64,000 bases of DNA from Bradyrhizobium sp. WBAH42. GTDB taxonomy: Bacteria; Pseudomonadota; Alphaproteobacteria; Rhizobiales; Xanthobacteraceae. The stretch spans positions 7,263,001 through 7,327,000 of the forward strand of contig NZ_CP036533.1 in assembly GCF_024585265.1 (NCBI RefSeq), in the 5' to 3' direction. Shown here piece by piece: positions 1 to 9,278 of the stretch. The notes beneath the pieces were generated by a model that searched no databases, was not told the origin of the DNA, and worked only from the letters and a program-made list of their open reading frames with translations. Within the stretch, counting starts at the first letter, position 1. Each line of letters begins with the position of its first letter. Made by a program: the position numbers and the translations under genes.

Positions 1-1088
1 ACGCCGGCGGCGGGCGCGGCGACGGCGGCGGCCCAGACCATGCGCAGCATCCGCGCGCGACGCATCGCGATGAGATCGCCGGCCGCGACGACCACGGCAA
101 GCCCCGACATGATCAGCACGACGCCGGGGCCGCCGACCACGGACTCGAGCCCCAGCAGGCCGGAGATCAGCACCGCACCGAGCGGCAGAGCGAACGCGAA
201 GAAATAGACGAAGTTGCGCGCGAGCGGCTCGACCGGCGGGCGGTAGATGATCGGCGGCTCCTCGCCCTTGCCGGCGACCACCCCGGTGTTGAGAAAGGTC
301 AGCGCCGGGATCGCTGCCGCCCCGAGCACCAGCCCGCCGAACAGCCAGGCCGCATGCAGCGCGCGCGCGTTGAGCTCGGCGACTTGCGGCAAGGCCGGCA
401 GCGTCAGCGTCTCCGCACGCATCAGCCAGACCGCATAGGGCAGCGCCAGCACGGCGACCACGATCAGCGCGAACAGCGGATCGAGCCCGCGCAGCGTCCG
501 ACGACCGCCGGCGGTCGAGACCGCGAAGACGACGATCAGCAGCAGCAGGAAGATCGCGGCGGGCGTCGTCAGCAGCAGCAGGCCGGCTTCGATCGACCAG
601 GCGAACCAGGCATTGCCGCGGCGCTGGCCGATGATCTGCCAGGAGTGCAGCAGCAAGAGCGCCCAGAGCGGCCGCGCCAGGATCAGCGGGCCGAAGTCCA
701 GCGCCGAGGAGGAGAACGCCAGCACCGTCATGGTCAGGAGCACGGCGAGCACCGCCTGCTGCGAGCCGACCACGGCGCGGGAGAGATGATAGAGCGCGAT
801 GAATGTCGCGATCTCGCAGAGCTCGGCGAGTACGTAAACACCGAACATGTGGCCGCCGGCGGCGCGATAGGCGATGTCGGCGAGCCAGATTGGCAGCGGC
901 GGGCCGAGATCAGTGCCGACCTGGTATTCCCTGCCGAAGGCCAAGAGGGCCGCGAGGGTGCCGGGCGGGCTGCGGTAGAACACCAGCGCCACGAACAGCC
1001 ACATGGCGGCCTGCAGCAGCACGGCGATCCACACGATCAGCCGCGGCCGGGCGCGAATGAGCTCGATGACCAGGGAGGTAAACCGCAT
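1..1088 (-). CDS. Glycosyltransferase family 39-like membrane protein (C-terminus cut by window edge)
   Basis: About 362 residues are visible, starting [17 protein letters not shown]; the frame stays open to the left edge. The protein is almost entirely hydrophobic helices separated by short loops: one near residues 17-38, then clusters around 85-130, 155-200, 230-265 and 290-345. The early loop with acidic and aromatic residues followed by many membrane spans fits the GT39/ArnT-like lipid-linked sugar transferases, which move a sugar from a polyprenyl-phosphate donor on the periplasmic face. I infer the family from topology and composition; the catalytic Asp pair is not certain. It lies 159 bp downstream of rnhB on the same strand. 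Confidence 0.6.
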   Translation of the reverse strand, partial: MRFTSLVIELIRARPRLIVWIAVLLQAAMWLFVALVFYRSPPGTLAALLAFGREYQVGTDLGPPLPIWLADIAYRAAGGHMFGVYVLAELCEIATFIALYHLSRAVVGSQQAVLAVLLTMTVLAFSSSALDFGPLILARPLWALLLLHSWQIIGQRRGNAWFAWSIEAGLLLLTTPAAIFLLLLIVVFAVSTAGGRRTLRGLDPLFALIVVAVLALPYAVWLMRAETLTLPALPQVAELNARALHAAWLFGGLVLGAAAIPALTFLNTGVVAGKGEEPPIIYRPPVEPLARNFVYFFAFALPLGAVLISGLLGLESVVGGPGVVLIMSGLAVVVAAGDLIAMRRARMLRMVWAAAVAAPAAG

Positions 1089-1247
1089 ACAACGTCCGAA
1101 GGTGCAGCCAACCCGTCCAGCCGGCCCTATTCGCTCACCTCTGTTTTGATAATGGGCGTCACGGGTTGTGGCAACCGCCGCGGATCGTCATGCCCGGGCT
1201 TGTCCCGCCTGCGCGGCCATGACGCGCGGATGCCGTCGAAGGATCAG

Positions 1248-2123
1248 CTAGAGATTTACGGAGGCGTCGATCTCGACGCTCGCCTCGACGTGCACCTCGA
1301 CCTCGGTCACCGAGAACAGGTCCGGCACCGGCTCGACGGTCCAGGGCATGTGCTTGGCGCGGGCGGCGGCAACGGGGGCGAAGAAGCTGCGGTGGTGGAT
1401 GGAGGGGCCGAGGCGATCGAGCGCGTCGAGATGCTCGGGGACGGCGTAGCCCTTGTGCTGCTCGAAGCCGTAGCCGGGGCAGTCCTGCGCCAGCGCGCAC
1501 ATCAGCCGGTCACGGGTGACCTTGGCGACGATGGAGGCCGCGGCGATCGACAGCACGATACCGTCGCCGCCGATCACCGCCTCGCAATCGCATGCGGTAT
1601 CGAGCCGGTCGCGGCCGTCGACGAAGACGTGCCTGGGCGCCTCCGGCAGGGCCACCACGGCACGCTTCAGCGCCCACAGCGAGGCGCGCAGGATGTTGTC
1701 GCGGTCGATTCGCCCCCGCGACGCGACGGCGACCGAGACCTGCGCGGTGGCGCAGATCTTGTCGAACAGCTTTTCGCGCTCCTCGGCGGTCAGGCGCTTG
1801 GAATCGTCGATGCCGCGCGGAATGCGGTCGGGGTCGAGAATTACCGCGGCGGCCACCACGGGACCTGCCAGCGGGCCGCGGCCGGCCTCGTCGCAGCCCG
1901 CGACCGGCCAGACGCCGCGCTTGATCAGCGCGCGCTCGCGGCGGAAGCTGGGGGGAGCGACGGCGATGATGCCTTTCTTGCCGGCGGCGGCAACCTTCGC
2001 AGCATTGGCCGCAGACGTCTTGGCCACAGGCGCTTTAGCCGCCTTGTCAGGCGCAGTCTTGTTCGCGGCCTGCTTCTTGGGCGCGTCTTTGGCTGGGGTT
2101 TTGGCGGACTTGTCCCGAATCAT
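1248..2123 (-). CDS. rnhB: Ribonuclease HII
   Basis: RNase HII cuts the RNA strand of RNA-DNA hybrids and removes single ribonucleotides from DNA. The family core is clear: [18 protein letters not shown] around residues 77-94 carries the first Asp-Glu of the metal site, DSKRL follows near 107, and [17 protein letters not shown] plus [10 protein letters not shown] complete the active-site region. At 291 aa it is longer than usual because of an Ala/Lys/Pro-rich tail of about 55 residues at the N-terminus. It sits 93 bp downstream of the radical SAM gene and is probably cotranscribed with it. Confidence 0.95.
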   Translation of the reverse strand: MIRDKSAKTPAKDAPKKQAANKTAPDKAAKAPVAKTSAANAAKVAAAGKKGIIAVAPPSFRRERALIKRGVWPVAGCDEAGRGPLAGPVVAAAVILDPDRIPRGIDDSKRLTAEEREKLFDKICATAQVSVAVASRGRIDRDNILRASLWALKRAVVALPEAPRHVFVDGRDRLDTACDCEAVIGGDGIVLSIAAASIVAKVTRDRLMCALAQDCPGYGFEQHKGYAVPEHLDALDRLGPSIHHRSFFAPVAAARAKHMPWTVEPVPDLFSVTEVEVHVEASVEIDASVNL

Positions 2124-2216
2124 GGCCGGGATCGTGCGCCAGGGGGCTTCGCCAGCGCAACCGGGAACCCAGGATATTCCCGTTATTCAGGCCGGGCGCC
2201 CTACGCCCACCGCCAA

Positions 2217-3380
2217 TCAGAACAGGCTGAGCTGATCGCCGTTCCGCTTCGGCCGCGCAAAGTGGTCCGTCGTCAGCTTGGAGCGCCGTTTGTTGAGGCC
2301 GAGCCTGTCGCAGGCGATCTCGAAGCGGCGGCCGACGGTCCAGGCCATCGGTCCCGTGCCCTTCATCCGTTCGCCCCATTTGGCGTCGTAGTCGCGCCCG
2401 CCCCGCATGTCGCGGATCAGGGTGAAGACGTGGCGGTAGCGGTCCGGATAGTTCGCCATCAGCCATTCGCGGAAGAGATCGCGCACCTCCAGCGGCAGCC
2501 GCAGCAGCACATAGGCGGCTTCCTTGACGCCGGCATGGGCGGCGGCATCGAGGATGCGCTCGATCTCGGAATCGTTCAGTGCGGGAATCACGGGCGCGAC
2601 CATCACCGTGGTGGGGATGCCGGCCTCCGAGAGCTGCTTGAGCGCCTCCAGCCGCTTCGGCGGAGTCGAGGCCCGCGGCTCCATGGTGCGCGCCAGCTTC
2701 GGGTCGAGCGAGGTGACCGAGATCGCGACCTTGGCGAGGTTGCGCTTGGCCATCCGCTGGAGAATGTCGATGTCGCGGAGCACCAGCGCCGACTTGGTGA
2801 CGATGCCGACGGGATGCCCAGCGCCCTCCAGCACTTCCAAAATGCCGCGCATGATTTTGCGCTCGCGCTCGATCGGCTGGTAGGGATCGGTGTTGGTGCC
2901 GATCGCGATCATCCGCGGCTCGTAACCGGGGGCCGCAAGCTCCTTCTCGAGCAGCAAAGGAGCATCGGGCTTGGCGAACAGCTTCGACTCGAAGTCGAGC
3001 CCGGGCGACAGGCCGAGATAGGCGTGGGTCGGCCGCGCGAAGCAATAGACGCAGCCGTGCTCGCAGCCGCGATACGGATTGATCGATCGGTCGAAGCCGA
3101 TGTCGGGGGAATCGTTACGGGTGATCACCTTGCGCGAGGTGTCGACGGCGACCGTGGTCTTGAACGGCGGCAGCTCGTCCAGGCTCTGCCAACCGTCATC
3201 GAAGGCGACGCGCGCCTCGGCCTCGAAGCGGCCGCTGGCGTTGGATTGTGCGCCCCGCCCCCGCCTTCGCGCGCGGTCGATGGCGACGCCGAGTTCAGGG
3301 AAATCCGAAGGCGCACCCGCCGGCTCGGAGGGCGCCGTGACCGGCGGGTGCTTGAGAGCATGAGAGGATGCTGGACTCAT
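2217..3380 (-). CDS. PA0069-family radical SAM protein
   Basis: This 387-aa protein has the radical SAM [4Fe-4S] motif [17 protein letters not shown] at about residues 103-119, with Cys spacing C-x3-C-x2-C (C106, C110, C113). The surrounding [13 protein letters not shown] and the later [12 protein letters not shown] resemble the spore-photoproduct-lyase-like PA0069 group, whose substrate is unknown. I chose the ATG giving MSPASSH; a GTG seven codons upstream (start 3401) is also possible. The first ~70 residues are polar and probably disordered. It is the first gene of a run with rnhB and is divergent from the phosphoketolase gene. Confidence 0.85.
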   Translation of the reverse strand: MSPASSHALKHPPVTAPSEPAGAPSDFPELGVAIDRARRRGRGAQSNASGRFEAEARVAFDDGWQSLDELPPFKTTVAVDTSRKVITRNDSPDIGFDRSINPYRGCEHGCVYCFARPTHAYLGLSPGLDFESKLFAKPDAPLLLEKELAAPGYEPRMIAIGTNTDPYQPIERERKIMRGILEVLEGAGHPVGIVTKSALVLRDIDILQRMAKRNLAKVAISVTSLDPKLARTMEPRASTPPKRLEALKQLSEAGIPTTVMVAPVIPALNDSEIERILDAAAHAGVKEAAYVLLRLPLEVRDLFREWLMANYPDRYRHVFTLIRDMRGGRDYDAKWGERMKGTGPMAWTVGRRFEIACDRLGLNKRRSKLTTDHFARPKRNGDQLSLF

Positions 3381-3420
3381 GCAGCCAAGATAGCACGACA
3401 CAGGAACAAATCAAGAACAC

Positions 3421-3456
3421 AAACAAAAATCGTGAAAACAACCCCATGCACAGTAG
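3421..3456. repeat. Short copy of a dispersed repeat (pairs with 46931-46966)
   Basis: These 36 bases match 46931-46966 at 33 positions, with differences only at positions 10, 11 and 13. The shared core includes CAACCCCATGCACAGTAG. It lies in the divergent region between the radical SAM and phosphoketolase genes. Confidence 0.7.
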
Positions 3457-3590
3457 AGCTGCCCAAACTTCGCGCGTCCGCCTTTGACCTCACGCAACAC
3501 GGCCGTCACGGCCATCCCGTTTCATGCCCGACGGATCGATCACCGCGGAACCGGGTTGGTGACGATCGCGAAGTGAAGGTCGGCAGGAAC

Positions 3591-6005
3591 ATGACAATCC
3601 AACAAAAAACGGCCGAAGCGAGCAGCGACCTCGATCTGCTCGATCGCTATTGGCGCGCCGCCAACTACCTCTCGGTCGGGCAAATCTACCTGCTCGACAA
3701 TCCGCTGCTGCGCGAGCCGCTGCGGCCCGAGCACATCAAGCCGCGTCTGCTCGGACATTGGGGCACGACGCCGGGCCTGAATTTCATCTATGCCCATCTC
3801 AACCGCGTCATCCGCGCGCTCGATGTCAGCGTGATCTATGTCTGCGGTCCCGGCCATGGCGGCCCCGGCATGGTCGCCAACACCTATCTCGAAGGCAGCT
3901 ACAGCGAGATCTATCCTGGCATCGCGCGCGATGCGGACGGATTGCGCAAGCTGTTCAGACAGTTCTCCTTCCCCGGCGGCATCCCGAGCCACGCCGCGCC
4001 GGAAACGCCGGGCTCCATCCACGAAGGCGGCGAGCTCGGCTACGCGCTTGTGCACGCCTATGGCGCGGCATTCGACAACCCGGACTTGATCGTCGCCTGC
4101 GTGGTCGGCGACGGCGAGGCCGAAACCGGGCCGCTCGCTGCGTCCTGGCACTCAAACAAGTTCCTGAACCCCGCCCATGACGGCGCAGTGCTGCCGATCC
4201 TGCATCTCAACGGCTACAAGATCGCCAACCCCACCGTGCTCGGACGCATGCAAGACGCGGAGATCCGCGACCTCTTCCGCGGGCTCGGCCACGAGCCGCT
4301 GTTCGTCAGCGGCGACGATCCCAAATTGATGCACCGGGCCATGGCCGATGCGCTGGACGTCGCATTCGCCAGCATCCGCTCGATCCAGCAACATGCCCGC
4401 GACGGCCGCACGCGCGTCGAGCGGCCGCGCTGGCCGATGATCGTGCTGCGCAGCCCGAAGGGCTGGACCGGCCCGAAGCAGGTCGACGGCAAGAAGGTCG
4501 AGGGATTTTGGCGCGCCCATCAGGTGCCTGTCGCAGGCTGCCGCGAGAACCCGGCGCATCTCAAGGTGCTCGAAGACTGGATGCGCAGCTACGAGCCGGA
4601 AAAACTGTTCGACGAAGGCGGCGCGCTCATTGCCGAGCTTCAGGCGCTCGCGCCGGAAGGCACCAGGCGGATGGGCGCCAATCCACACGCCAATGGCGGC
4701 GTGTTGAAGAAGGAGCTGAAGCTGCCGGACTTCCGCAGCTTCGCGATCGAGGTGCCGCAACCCGGCGAGGTCGTGGCGGAAGCGACGCGCGAGCTCGGCA
4801 AATTCCTGCGCGACGTCGTTCGCCTCAACGCCCAGCATCGAAACTTCCGCATCATGGGCCCGGACGAGACGGCATCGAACCGGCTCGACGCCGTGTTCGA
4901 AGCCACCGAACGCGTCTGGATGGAGCCGACCGAGCCTTACGACGTGCACCTCGCGCAGGACGGCCGCGTAATGGAGGTGCTGAGCGAGCATCTCTGCCAG
5001 GGCTGGCTGGAGGGCTACCTGCTCACGGGACGGCACGGCTTCTTCTCCTGTTACGAGGCCTTCATCCACATCGTGGATTCCATGTTCAACCAGCATGCCA
5101 AATGGCTGAAGGTGACGCGCGAGCTGCCGTGGCGGCGTCCGATCGCCTCGCTCAATTATCTCCTGACCTCGCATGTCTGGCGCCAGGACCATAACGGCTT
5201 CAGCCATCAGGACCCCGGTTTCGTCGATCTCGTCGCCAACAAGAAGGCGGACATCGTCCGCATCTACTTTCCGCCGGACGCCAATACGCTGTTGTGGATC
5301 GCCGATCATGCCTTGCGCACCTACAACCGCGTCAACGTGATTGTCGCCGGCAAGCAGCCGGCGCCGCAATGGCTCTCGATGCAGGACGCCGCGACGCATT
5401 GCGATGCCGGCATCGGCATCTGGACCTGGGCGGGAACGGAGGACGGCAAGGGCGAGCCCGACGTGGTGATGGCCTGCGCCGGCGACGTGCCGACGCTGGA
5501 GACGCTCGCCGCCGTCGACCTCCTGCGCAAGACGCTGCCGGATTTGAAGATCCGCGTTGTCAACGTCGTCGACCTCATGACGCTGCAGCCGCGCGAGCAG
5601 CATCCGCACGGCCTGTCCGACCGCGACTTCGACAGCCTGTTCACGCGCGACAAGCCTGTGATCTTTGCCTATCACGGCTATCCCTATCTCATTCACCGGC
5701 TGACCTATAACCGCACCAACCATGCCGGCATGCATGTGCGCGGCTTTGCCGAGGAGGGCACCACGACGACGCCCTTCGACATGGTCGTGCTCAACGAGCT
5801 CGACCGCTACCATCTCGCGATCGAGGCCATCGAACGCGTGCCGGGACTGGCGACCAAGGCCGCGCAGGTGAAGCAGCAATTCCGCGACAGACTGATCGAG
5901 CATTCCCGTTATGTCCGCGAGCATGGCGAGGACATGCCTGAGATCCGCGACTGGGTCTGGCAAAACAGCGCCGGCGGCAACACGCCGACCGAGGCCGGCG
6001 ACTAG
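3591..6005 (+). CDS. xfp: Phosphoketolase (xylulose-5-P/fructose-6-P)
   Basis: Phosphoketolase splits xylulose-5-phosphate or fructose-6-phosphate with inorganic phosphate to give acetyl-phosphate, using thiamine diphosphate. The 804-aa product has the usual length and motifs: YLSVGQIYL near the N-terminus, [47 protein letters not shown] and [20 protein letters not shown] (the TPP/Mg site, around residues 165-190). The start at ATG 3591 follows AGGAAC and gives [23 protein letters not shown]. The frame is open far upstream, but that part has no family similarity. The acetate kinase gene follows after 2 nt, so the pair forms an acetyl-phosphate-to-acetate/ATP shunt. Confidence 0.97.
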   Translation: MTIQQKTAEASSDLDLLDRYWRAANYLSVGQIYLLDNPLLREPLRPEHIKPRLLGHWGTTPGLNFIYAHLNRVIRALDVSVIYVCGPGHGGPGMVANTYLEGSYSEIYPGIARDADGLRKLFRQFSFPGGIPSHAAPETPGSIHEGGELGYALVHAYGAAFDNPDLIVACVVGDGEAETGPLAASWHSNKFLNPAHDGAVLPILHLNGYKIANPTVLGRMQDAEIRDLFRGLGHEPLFVSGDDPKLMHRAMADALDVAFASIRSIQQHARDGRTRVERPRWPMIVLRSPKGWTGPKQVDGKKVEGFWRAHQVPVAGCRENPAHLKVLEDWMRSYEPEKLFDEGGALIAELQALAPEGTRRMGANPHANGGVLKKELKLPDFRSFAIEVPQPGEVVAEATRELGKFLRDVVRLNAQHRNFRIMGPDETASNRLDAVFEATERVWMEPTEPYDVHLAQDGRVMEVLSEHLCQGWLEGYLLTGRHGFFSCYEAFIHIVDSMFNQHAKWLKVTRELPWRRPIASLNYLLTSHVWRQDHNGFSHQDPGFVDLVANKKADIVRIYFPPDANTLLWIADHALRTYNRVNVIVAGKQPAPQWLSMQDAATHCDAGIGIWTWAGTEDGKGEPDVVMACAGDVPTLETLAAVDLLRKTLPDLKIRVVNVVDLMTLQPREQHPHGLSDRDFDSLFTRDKPVIFAYHGYPYLIHRLTYNRTNHAGMHVRGFAEEGTTTTPFDMVVLNELDRYHLAIEAIERVPGLATKAAQVKQQFRDRLIEHSRYVREHGEDMPEIRDWVWQNSAGGNTPTEAGD

Positions 6006-6007
6006 CG

Positions 6008-7189
6008 ATGACGGACGCGGTCCTCGTTCTCAACTCGGGATCGTCGAGCATCAAGTTCGGCCTGTTCGATGTCGCGGTGGCCGAGCCTGCCCTGCTTTGC
6101 AAGGGCCTGCTGGACGAGCACGAAGCCAAACCCCGGCTGGTGGTGAAGGGCCCCACGGGCGAAGACCTGTTCGAGACGAGGAAGGGGGCGCCGGAGGCAG
6201 CCGGCGGCCATCTGTTCGCCGACGTGCTCGCCTTCATCGAGGACCGGTTCGGTGGACGCAGCCTGCGGGCCGTCGGCCACCGCATCGTTCACGGCGGGCC
6301 GGATCATTCAGGCCCGGTGGTCCTGACCGACGACATCATAGCGAAGCTGGAGGCCTTGACGCCGCTCGCGCCGCTGCACCAGCCGCGCTGCCTCGCGCCG
6401 GTGCGCACGCTCGCGGCGATCAGGCCCGGGCTGACGCAGATCGCGTGTTTCGACACCGCCTTCCACCACGGCCTCGCACCGCCGGCGAACCGCTTCGCCA
6501 TTCCCCGGCGATTCGAGGCGCGTGGCGTCAGGCGCTACGGCTTTCACGGCCTCTCGTTCGAATATGTCGCGGGACGGCTTGCCGAGATCGCGCCGGAGCT
6601 CGTCGCAAAGCGCACAATCATCGCGCATCTCGGCAATGGCGCCAGCCTCTGCGCCTTGCGCGATGGCCGCAGCATCGACACCACGATGGGGCTCACGCCG
6701 CTCGACGGCCTCGTGATGGGCACGCGTTGCGGTGCGATCGATCCGGGCGTGCTGCTCTATCTGCAACAGCACGAGAACATGCCGGTCGCAGAGGTCCAGC
6801 ACCTGCTCTATCACGAGTCCGGGCTCATCGGCGTCTCCGGCATCTCTGCGGACATGCGCACGCTGCTGGCAAGCCACGAGGCTGCGGCGCATGAGGCCGT
6901 CGATCTCTTCACCTTCCGTGCCGCGCAGCAGGTCGCGATGATGGCGACCACGCTCGGCGGCCTGGACTGCCTGATCTTCACCGGCGGCATCGGCGAGCAT
7001 GCAAAGGAGATCCGCAGCGCGATCGGTGAGCGGCTTGGGTGGTTCGGCATACGAATCGACGCAGCGGCGAACGAAACAGCATGCGAGCAGATCAGCGGCG
7101 CCGATAGTACCGTCGACGTATTCCTCATTCCGACGAACGAGGAACTAATGATCGCTCGGCATTGCGCAGCGGTGCTGCGAGCGATGTGA
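6008..7189 (+). CDS. ackA: Acetate kinase
   Basis: This kinase interconverts acetyl-phosphate plus ADP and acetate plus ATP. The 393-aa protein has the ASKHA fold signatures: LNSGSSSIKFGLFD at the start, AVGHRIVHGG near 92, CFDTAFHH near 153, HLGNGASLCA near 206, TPLDGLVMGTRCGAIDPG near 230, and FTGGIGEHA near 325. It starts 2 nt after the phosphoketolase stop, so the two are almost certainly cotranslated and the kinase uses the acetyl-phosphate made by its neighbour. No phosphate acetyltransferase gene is nearby. Confidence 0.96.
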   Translation: MTDAVLVLNSGSSSIKFGLFDVAVAEPALLCKGLLDEHEAKPRLVVKGPTGEDLFETRKGAPEAAGGHLFADVLAFIEDRFGGRSLRAVGHRIVHGGPDHSGPVVLTDDIIAKLEALTPLAPLHQPRCLAPVRTLAAIRPGLTQIACFDTAFHHGLAPPANRFAIPRRFEARGVRRYGFHGLSFEYVAGRLAEIAPELVAKRTIIAHLGNGASLCALRDGRSIDTTMGLTPLDGLVMGTRCGAIDPGVLLYLQQHENMPVAEVQHLLYHESGLIGVSGISADMRTLLASHEAAAHEAVDLFTFRAAQQVAMMATTLGGLDCLIFTGGIGEHAKEIRSAIGERLGWFGIRIDAAANETACEQISGADSTVDVFLIPTNEELMIARHCAAVLRAM

Positions 7190-7211
7190 GCTCCAGCCGA
7201 AAAGGGAGTGT

Positions 7212-7283
7212 CGTAGGGTGGGCAAAGCGAAGCGTGCCCACGGCCGGTGGGCACGGCGCAAGTGCGCCTTTGCCCACCCTACG
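7212..7283. repeat. Palindromic repeat, family A, copy 1
   Basis: The element starts CGTAGGGTGGGCAAAG and ends with the complement CTTTGCCCACCCTACG after a short centre containing an inner GTGCCCAC/GTGGGCAC pair. It can fold into one long hairpin. Related copies lie at 18981-19071 and 45171-45258. It sits just after ackA and may also act as a transcript end. Confidence 0.85.
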
Positions 7284-7334
7284 ATTCTGCAGACGATGAT
7301 CGCTCATCCGGCTAGCGGATGATATCCGCCAAGC

Positions 7335-7414
7335 CGTCATTGCGAGCGAAGCGAAGCAATCCAGACTGGTTCTGCGGCGGGATTCTGGATTGCTTCGCTT
7401 CGCTCGCAATGACG
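7335..7414. repeat. Palindromic repeat, family B, copy 1
   Basis: The arms CGTCATTGCGAGCGAAGCG and CGCTTCGCTCGCAATGACG are exact complements and extend inward through GAAGCAATCCAGA. The centre is about 20 nt. A second, partly rearranged copy is at 36328-36442. It lies between the convergent ackA and RMD1-family genes. Confidence 0.85.
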
Positions 7415-7479
7415 AAGAATGCGGCGGCCGCGCAGATCAATCGTACTGTCCTGTCATGCCTGCAATAGGATTCCCGCTC

Positions 7480-8319
7480 TCAGTGCGTCCCCGACCAAAT
7501 CTGAAAACACCCGATCGCGACCTCGATCACGATCAGCACCACGACGGCAATCTCCAGGCGCAGCGAGCGCTGGGTATCGATGATGTCGGTCAATGCGTTG
7601 GCGGTCTCCGACACCGCGGCGAGCTTGCGCTCGAGCGTGTCGAGGCGCTCCTTCAATTCGTACTCGTCCTCGAGACGGGAATAGAGCCGGTCGAGCTCGG
7701 GCTTCTCCCAGAGCACGTCGGGCTTCTCCGCCACCGCGACGCGGCCGGCGACGCGCTGCTGCACCAGCAGCGCGTTGCCAATCAATTGCAGAATGCCCTT
7801 GCGTCGGCGCGGCGTGCGGCCGTGCTCGGCGAGCTCCCGTGCAAACGGCTCGATGACGTCGAACACCGCGGCGACGCGGCGCTCGTCGCGTGCCAGCGAC
7901 GTGCTCTTGGCAAGCGCATCCGCGACCAGCAGCAGCCGGTCGTCGGAGAATTTGGCGAGGCAGATCGGCCCGCCCGGCTGGATCGTCTCGGCGGCTTCCT
8001 CGTTGCAGAGCTGCGCCTGCGCGATCTCCTCCTCGTACGGGCTGAGCTCTCCGGTCACGCGGGATTTCAGGTTGTCGACGAGGACCTTCTCCTCCGACGG
8101 CAACAGCCCGATCAGCACGACGACGCCGTAGCGAAAGATCACGGCAAGGCCGGCATGGACGCGGAAGGCGGCCGGCGTCGAGGACACCAGCGTGCCGATT
8201 TCGAGGCTGGACGCATTGATGCGCTCGCCCAGCATCAGCGCCCGGATCCGCAAGGTCGGCGCGGCCTCCTGCTTCGGCGACGTCGGCGCCGCGTTAACGG
8301 CGAGTTGATCGGCGTTCAT
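7480..8319 (-). CDS. RMD1/DUF155 family protein
   Basis: The 279-aa product matches the RMD1 (DUF155) family: an N-terminal part with LMLGERINASSLEIG, a conserved core around RYGVVVLIGLLPSEEKVLVD, and a hydrophobic C-terminal helix (about residues 255-273, AVVVLIVIEVAIGCFQIW). A predicted coiled-coil stretch, LEDEYELKERLDTLERKLAAV, precedes the helix. Eukaryotic relatives are mitochondrial inner-membrane proteins linked to ribosome anchoring. The bacterial function is unknown, and a C-tail membrane anchor is inferred here. Confidence 0.8.
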   Translation of the reverse strand: MNADQLAVNAAPTSPKQEAAPTLRIRALMLGERINASSLEIGTLVSSTPAAFRVHAGLAVIFRYGVVVLIGLLPSEEKVLVDNLKSRVTGELSPYEEEIAQAQLCNEEAAETIQPGGPICLAKFSDDRLLLVADALAKSTSLARDERRVAAVFDVIEPFARELAEHGRTPRRRKGILQLIGNALLVQQRVAGRVAVAEKPDVLWEKPELDRLYSRLEDEYELKERLDTLERKLAAVSETANALTDIIDTQRSLRLEIAVVVLIVIEVAIGCFQIWSGTH

Positions 8320-8639
8320 ACAAGGTCTCTCCCGGCACCGAGATCACGCATTTCGTTCGACCTTCCCCCAAGCTGCCGCCTCGTCCGAGGAAACCGACGG
8401 CCCGCGCGGCGTATGCCGCCATGAAGCTCCGGGTTAATACCGTCAGGATCAGCTTGTGCCGAAACATTCGGCAATATTGCCAGCCCGCGCCGGACACATT
8501 TGACTGCTAGAACTGGCCGCAGTTTACCATCGCACGCCGAAGCGCCGTCCGAAAGTTGCACTCGGCAGCGCGACGGGTCTATGACAACATCATTGCAAAA
8601 CTACGCTTCTCCCGAAGTGCAGACACCGAAGCCTCAATC
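8320..8639. other. Intergenic region between divergent genes
   Basis: No coding frame here looks real. It should hold the promoters of both flanking genes. A short perfect palindrome, TGCCGAA-ACA-TTCGGCA, lies at 8457-8473. I see no clear promoter boxes. Confidence 0.5.
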
Positions 8640-9215
8640 ATGCTGAGCGTCATCATTCCGACCGAAGGCGTCGAGCAGACGGCGGTCGCAACCCTCGCCG
8701 CGCTGGTCCCCGGCGCGGCCGCCGGCGTGATCCGGGAAGTTCTTCTGGTCGACGGCACGCGCAACGGCGTCATCGAACGCGTTGCCGACGTCGCAGGTTG
8801 CCGTTTCATCGGTTTCGAGGGACATTCGCAAGGCGCTGCGCTCGCCGCCGGCGCGCTCCAGGCCCGGTCGCCATGGCTGATGTTCCTGCCTGCCGGTGCC
8901 GTGCTGGAAACCGGCTGGATCGAGGAGACCACCCAGTTCATCCAGGCCGTCGCCACCAGTGGCCGGGATCGTGCGGCGGTGTTCCGCTATGCGCGCTCGC
9001 CTTACGGAAATACCGCGTTGCGCGACGTCCTCTGGGCCGTGGCGCGAAAGCTCGTCGGTCCGCTGGGCGATCAGGGACTTTTGATTGCGCGTGATCATTA
9101 CGATCGGATCGGCGGCTACCCGCCCCACGCCCGTCATTCCGAGGCGCGGCTGCTCCGGCGGCTCGGCCGGTCGTCCCGGACCATGCTGCGCAGCCGGATC
9201 GTCATGGTCGGCTGA
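8640..9215 (+). CDS. Small glycosyltransferase family 2-like protein
   Basis: The 191-aa protein begins MLSVIIPTEG, the usual first strand of GT2 enzymes, followed by EVLLVDGTRNG (the position of the nucleotide-sugar Asp) and SPWLMFLPAGAVLETGWIEE, which takes the place of the DxD-containing loop. No DxD is visible, and the acceptor domain is shortened compared with the 250-300 aa of typical family members, so activity is uncertain. The start is the ATG at 8640, where similarity begins; an upstream ATG at 8556 would add 28 residues of unlike character. It is monocistronic, 63 bp before the MarR-GNAT gene. Confidence 0.65.
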   Translation: MLSVIIPTEGVEQTAVATLAALVPGAAAGVIREVLLVDGTRNGVIERVADVAGCRFIGFEGHSQGAALAAGALQARSPWLMFLPAGAVLETGWIEETTQFIQAVATSGRDRAAVFRYARSPYGNTALRDVLWAVARKLVGPLGDQGLLIARDHYDRIGGYPPHARHSEARLLRRLGRSSRTMLRSRIVMVG

Positions 9216-9228
9216 AGCGCCGAGATAC

Positions 9229-9262
9229 TTGCCAACGTCAAATAATTAATTGACAATGGCAA
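9229..9262. promoter_or_regulatory. 34-bp palindrome, probable operator of the MarR-GNAT gene
   Basis: The left half TTGCCAACGTCAAATAA and the right half TTAATTGACAATGGCAA are near-perfect complements, with arms TTGCCA..GTCAA and TTGAC..TGGCAA. The centre is AT-rich and contains possible -10 sequences. It ends 16 nt before the ATG at 9279. MarR-family regulators bind such dyads over their own promoters, so autoregulation is the likely role. Confidence 0.7.
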
Positions 9263-9278
9263 ATATCGAGGTGATCCC

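Noticed and set aside
1168..1240. Possible copy of a palindromic repeat between rnhB and the GT39 gene
   Set aside because: Only short GTCATGCCCGGGC-like pieces are present, without a convincing second arm.
354..3590. Open frame continuous upstream of the phosphoketolase start for more than 1000 codons
   Set aside because: It runs antisense through the GT39, rnhB and radical SAM genes and has low-complexity Arg/Gly/Asp composition. Family similarity starts only at the ATG at 3591.
4152..5963. Long minus-strand frame opposite the phosphoketolase gene
   Set aside because: It mirrors the codon pattern of a GC-rich gene, and the phosphoketolase motifs on the plus strand are unambiguous.
8294..8497. 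Minus-strand frame between the RMD1-family and glycosyltransferase genes
   Set aside because: It overlaps the start of the RMD1-family gene, lacks any recognisable domain, and its sequence is Arg/Gly-rich like shadow frames.
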